A stretch of DNA of 58,023 nucleotides from Deltaproteobacteria bacterium (GTDB lineage Bacteria > Desulfobacterota > DSM-4660 > Desulfatiglandales > HGW-15): contig JAFDHO010000002.1 in NCBI GenBank assembly GCA_019308745.1, positions 1-58,023 of the forward strand, written 5' to 3'. The notes under the pieces were generated by a model that did not search any database, was not told the origin of the DNA, and worked only from the letters and a program-made list of their open reading frames with translations. This document shows, piece by piece, positions 55,365 to 58,023 of this stretch (position 1 is its first letter; each line of letters opens with the position of its first letter). The translations under genes were made by a program, and so were the position numbers.

Positions 55365-56714
55365 ATGGGATTAACGGGTATTCAGATCTTTAAGTTGCTG
55401 CCAAAGACGAACTGCGGAGAGTGTGGTGTTCCCACGTGCCTGGCCTTTGCCATGAACCTGGCTTCCGGTAAGGCGGAACTGGACTCCTGCCCCTATGTAT
55501 CAGATGAAGCCCGGGAGGCCCTTGCCGAGGCCTCAGCGCCTCCGATTAGGCAGGTGACCATAGGCGCAGGCGTAAGGGCCCTGAAGATAGGGGGCGAGAC
55601 CGTCATGTTCAGGCACGAGAAGACTTTCTACAATCCTACGGGGTTGGCCGCTATGGTCGGTTCCGATCTCGACCCCGGAGAATTGGACAAGAAGCTGAAG
55701 GCTTGGAATGCCCTCCAGTATGAAAGGGTCGGTCTCAACCTCAGACCGGAACTCGTGGCCCTAAAGGACAGCGGCGGGAATGGGGACGCCTTTGCATCGG
55801 CTGCGAAGAAGATAGCGGAAGAGAGCGAGTTCTGTCTCATTTTGATGACCGACGATGTTGATACGATGAAGAAGGGCGTAGAGGTATGCGCCTTTAAGAA
55901 GCCGCTCCTTTACGGGGCAACCAAGGACAACGTGGAGGCTATGGGGGCCCTTGCGAAGGAGACCGGCCTACCCCTTGCCGTGAAAGGAAAGGATATTGAA
56001 GAACTTATTACCTTGAGTGACACATTGACGGGCATGGGGCTGAAGGACCTTGTCCTCGACTCGGGTGCCAGGGAGGTAAAGCAGGTATTCGAGGATCAGG
56101 TGATCATCCGAAGGGCACCATTAAGGGCGGGAAACCGATCCCTGGGCTTCCCAACCATAACTTTCCCCTGCGAGATGGCCGGGAACCTCGATGTGGAAAC
56201 CATGATTGCGGCAATGTTGATCGCAAAATACGGGGGAATCGTGGTCCTATCTGATTTCAGAGGTGATAGCGCCTTTCCCCTTCTGCTGGAGAGGCTCAAT
56301 ATCTTTACGGATCCTCAAAGGCCCATGACCGTGACCCAAGGGATATATGAGATCGGCGGGCCCGACGAAAACTCCCCTGTCCTCGTCACCACGAACTTCT
56401 CCCTCACCTATTTTATCGTAAGCGGCGAAATCGAGGGAAGCAGGATACCGAGCTGGCTCTTGATCGTGGATACGGAAGGTTTGTCTGTCATGACGGCATG
56501 GGCGGCGGGGAAGTTTTCAGGAGACATAGTGGGTGCCTTTGTAAAAAAGTGCGGGATAGAAGAGAAAATCGCCCACAAGAAGGTCATTATTCCGGGTTAT
56601 GCAGCGTCAATCAGTGGAGAGATGGAAGAGGAACTTCCGGGCTGGGAGATCATCATTGGGCCGAGGGATGCGTCCCTTATTCCCAAGTTCCTCAAAGAAA
56701 CGGTAAAACAATAA
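55365..56714 (+). CDS. acsC: CODH/ACS corrinoid Fe-S protein large subunit
   Basis: AcsC (CdhE) binds the cobamide and a [4Fe-4S] cluster that keeps cobalt reduced. The 449-residue protein has the N-terminal cluster motif with Cys17, Cys20, Cys25 and Cys42 (NCGECGVPTC and DSCP). A TIM barrel follows, and then a C-terminal corrinoid-binding domain with VIIPGYAASISGEMEEELPG and IIGPRDASLIPKFLKE. Length is typical. It forms a heterodimer with AcsD and accepts the methyl group from AcsE. Confidence 0.95.
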   Translation: MGLTGIQIFKLLPKTNCGECGVPTCLAFAMNLASGKAELDSCPYVSDEAREALAEASAPPIRQVTIGAGVRALKIGGETVMFRHEKTFYNPTGLAAMVGSDLDPGELDKKLKAWNALQYERVGLNLRPELVALKDSGGNGDAFASAAKKIAEESEFCLILMTDDVDTMKKGVEVCAFKKPLLYGATKDNVEAMGALAKETGLPLAVKGKDIEELITLSDTLTGMGLKDLVLDSGAREVKQVFEDQVIIRRAPLRAGNRSLGFPTITFPCEMAGNLDVETMIAAMLIAKYGGIVVLSDFRGDSAFPLLLERLNIFTDPQRPMTVTQGIYEIGGPDENSPVLVTTNFSLTYFIVSGEIEGSRIPSWLLIVDTEGLSVMTAWAAGKFSGDIVGAFVKKCGIEEKIAHKKVIIPGYAASISGEMEEELPGWEIIIGPRDASLIPKFLKETVKQ

Positions 56715-56730
56715 AGAGGGGAGTGTGCCT

Positions 56731-57615
56731 ATGTTATTGATCGGAGAGAACCTCAACATCATCAACAGGGTCATCGGCAAGGCCCTGAAGGAGAGAGACG
56801 CGGCACCCATCGTCGAGGAGGCCAAACGGCAGAAGGAAAAGGGGATGGACTGGATCGATATCAATTTAGGCCCTGCCAGGAAGGATGGACCGGAATTGAT
56901 GGAGTGGGTGGTAAAGACCGTTCAAGATGAGATCGGAGATGTCCCCTCCCTATGCCTTGACACCTCCAATATCGAGGCCATGGAAGCGGGGCTCGCGGCC
57001 CACAAGGGGAAGGCCATTATCAATTCCATCATGTGCAGGGCCGAGAGATATGAAAAAATGATCCCTTTGGCCGTCAAATACAAGGCCAACATGATTGCCC
57101 TCATGTGGGGGCCGGAAGGCCTGCCAAGGGATGAAAACGAGAGGGGCGCCCTGGCAGCCGAACTGATATATGCTGCTAACGAGGCCGGGATTCCCAATGA
57201 GGACATCTTTGTGGACGGTATCGTGACGCCCGTCAACATTCAGCAGCCGCAGCTGATGAGCCTCCTGGAGTTTCAGGGGATGCTACAGGACATGTTTCCG
57301 GGAGTGAAGTCGACCTGCGGTCTATCCAACGTATCGAACGGGCCACCGGACCATCTGCGGCCCATATTGAACCAAACCTACATGGTAATGCTGGAACGGA
57401 AGGGAATGTACTCGTGCATTGCGGATGCCTATGACGACACGTTGATATCCATCGCCCGCGGCCAAAGGCCTGACATCGTCGAGATCATCCACAAGGTCAT
57501 GGACGGAGAGGACATCGACATCAACTCCCTTTCCAAGGAATTCCAGGATTATGTGAAGACGGCCCGGGTGTTGCTCGGACACACACTTTACTCTGATTCA
57601 TGGCTGGAACTGTAG
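56731..57615 (+). CDS. acsE: 5-methyltetrahydrofolate:corrinoid Fe-S protein methyltransferase
   Basis: AcsE moves the methyl group from methyl-tetrahydrofolate to the corrinoid Fe-S protein. The 294-residue protein is a pterin-binding TIM barrel with MLLIGENLNIINRVIGKALK, GMDWIDINLGPARKDG, LCLDTSNIEAMEAGL and CGLSNVSNGPP, all typical of MeTr. The ATG at 56731 with gagggg nine bases upstream is preferred over a GTG at 56725. It is the last gene of the acs operon. None of the other methyl-branch genes (fhs, folD, metF) is in the window. Confidence 0.94.
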   Translation: MLLIGENLNIINRVIGKALKERDAAPIVEEAKRQKEKGMDWIDINLGPARKDGPELMEWVVKTVQDEIGDVPSLCLDTSNIEAMEAGLAAHKGKAIINSIMCRAERYEKMIPLAVKYKANMIALMWGPEGLPRDENERGALAAELIYAANEAGIPNEDIFVDGIVTPVNIQQPQLMSLLEFQGMLQDMFPGVKSTCGLSNVSNGPPDHLRPILNQTYMVMLERKGMYSCIADAYDDTLISIARGQRPDIVEIIHKVMDGEDIDINSLSKEFQDYVKTARVLLGHTLYSDSWLEL

Positions 57616-57656
57616 GGTAGTCTTTTTATCTAACAGGTGTATCAACGACCAGCAGG

Positions 57657-57703
57657 GAATCTCTCCTTGAGCGGATGGTGGTGCTCAGAGAGATTCTTTT
57701 TTT
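57657..57703 (+). terminator. Intrinsic terminator of the acs operon
   Basis: gaatctctc (57657-57665) pairs with gagagattc (57688-57696). An inner tgagc/gctca helix extends the hairpin, and seven T residues follow directly. It lies 42 bases after acsE. Confidence 0.88.
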
Positions 57704-57794
57704 GTGGGACTTCCGGGGGAAACAGTGGAATCCTCCAGGATGAAGAGGCAGATGTAGCCGCGGCCCGGAGTGGTGTCTTCGCTGAGGTGAGAGA

Positions 57795-57929
57795 ATGAAA
57801 GAAGATGCAAGTCAAAGGCAGGGGATGACAACCTTGGGTGACATGGAAAGGTCCCACCAGCACAAGATGATACAGGACAGGCTGGCCGGGATCAAGAGAA
57901 AGATCTTGGTGACTGGAATTCCGATATAA
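57795..57929 (+). CDS. 44-residue peptide resembling the N-terminus of an Mrp/NBP35-type ATPase
   Basis: The short frame has a gaggtgagaga site before its ATG. The segment DMERSHQHKMIQDRLAGIKR followed by KILV resembles the region just before the P-loop of Mrp-family Fe-S carrier ATPases, which continue with a SGKGGVGKST type loop. Here the frame reads TGIPI and stops instead. The following bases to the window end contain no P-loop in any frame I could find. It is probably a truncated remnant, though a real short peptide cannot be excluded. The similarity is judged from memory of the family. Confidence 0.4.
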   Translation: MKEDASQRQGMTTLGDMERSHQHKMIQDRLAGIKRKILVTGIPI

Positions 57930-58023
57930 GGATTAAACGAGAAATAGTGTTGCCGAAAGAAAACCCGGGAGGCCGGATCAAGAATTTTCAGTTAGAGGCT
58001 GATCCGTGTATTTGGCATAGACC

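Noticed and set aside
57642-57863. A 73-codon minus-strand frame after the acs operon
   Set aside because: It runs antisense through the terminator hairpin and the Mrp-like fragment and has no protein character.

Overview
The window looks like chromosomal DNA of a strictly anaerobic bacterium with a Wood-Ljungdahl pathway, most probably a member of the Desulfobacterota (former Deltaproteobacteria). This placement is inferred from gene content: bacterial-type acetyl-CoA synthase with cooS and both corrinoid protein subunits, CooC and CooT nickel proteins, DUF3842, a B12-dependent ribonucleotide reductase, an IspH-UbiA fusion and a probable selenoprotein. No rRNA, tRNA, CRISPR array or insertion sequence was found. 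No genus can be assigned from the sequence alone.

Layout. 1-3.4 kb (minus): a secreted YD-repeat/Rhs protein broken by a 19-bp tandem duplication, then a short intergenic region with REP-like palindromes. 3.7-6.2 kb (minus): a hybrid histidine kinase whose Hpt domain sits in another frame. 6.2-9.8 kb: a long intergenic region with a candidate small RNA, then a Lon-like AAA protease and a DUF151 nuclease. 9.8-14.4 kb: a DsbA-like protein with an in-frame UGA in its active site (likely selenocysteine), an AI-2E family transporter and two glycosyltransferases. 14.6-17.4 kb (minus): nrdJ behind a structured leader. 17.5-23.2 kb (plus): a corrinoid-protein reactivase (RACo type), a cNMP-binding protein and a three-gene NADH-dehydrogenase (diaphorase) module. 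23.2-28.1 kb (minus): a four-gene redox operon of FAD-linked oxidase, CCG-type Fe-S protein, nitroreductase and reductive dehalogenase-like protein. 28.3-32 kb (plus): dusB, ispH-ubiA fusion and a GT2 glycosyltransferase. 32-35 kb (minus): an UlaG-like hydrolase, DUF3842, cooT, parB and parA.

35-48 kb is a replication-origin neighbourhood: parAB, a perfect parS palindrome, an AT-rich intergenic region with a DnaA box, a first dnaA-like gene, then (minus) gpsA, gyrA, gyrB, dnaN and a second, divergent dnaA. recF is absent between dnaN and gyrB. The two DnaA proteins have altered nucleotide-binding motifs in different places.

48-57.6 kb (plus) is the carbonyl-branch operon: cooC, then acsD (CFeSP small subunit with an unusual ~200-residue charged C-terminal tail), cooS, acsB, acsC and acsE, closed by a strong terminator. 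Together they transfer the methyl group of methyl-tetrahydrofolate to the corrinoid protein and join it with CO and CoA at the A-cluster, or run in reverse to oxidise acetyl-CoA. CooC and CooT would serve nickel loading of the CODH, and the RACo-type protein would re-reduce inactive Co(II) corrinoid. The window ends with a 44-codon fragment resembling the N-terminus of an Mrp-type ATPase.

Most notable items: the UGA-containing DsbA-like protein with a downstream hairpin, the paired divergent DnaA proteins, the AcsD tail, the split kinase/Hpt gene, the 19-bp duplication in the Rhs gene, the candidate RNA with tandem anti-Shine-Dalgarno motifs, and the reductive-dehalogenase-like redox operon facing an orphan diaphorase.
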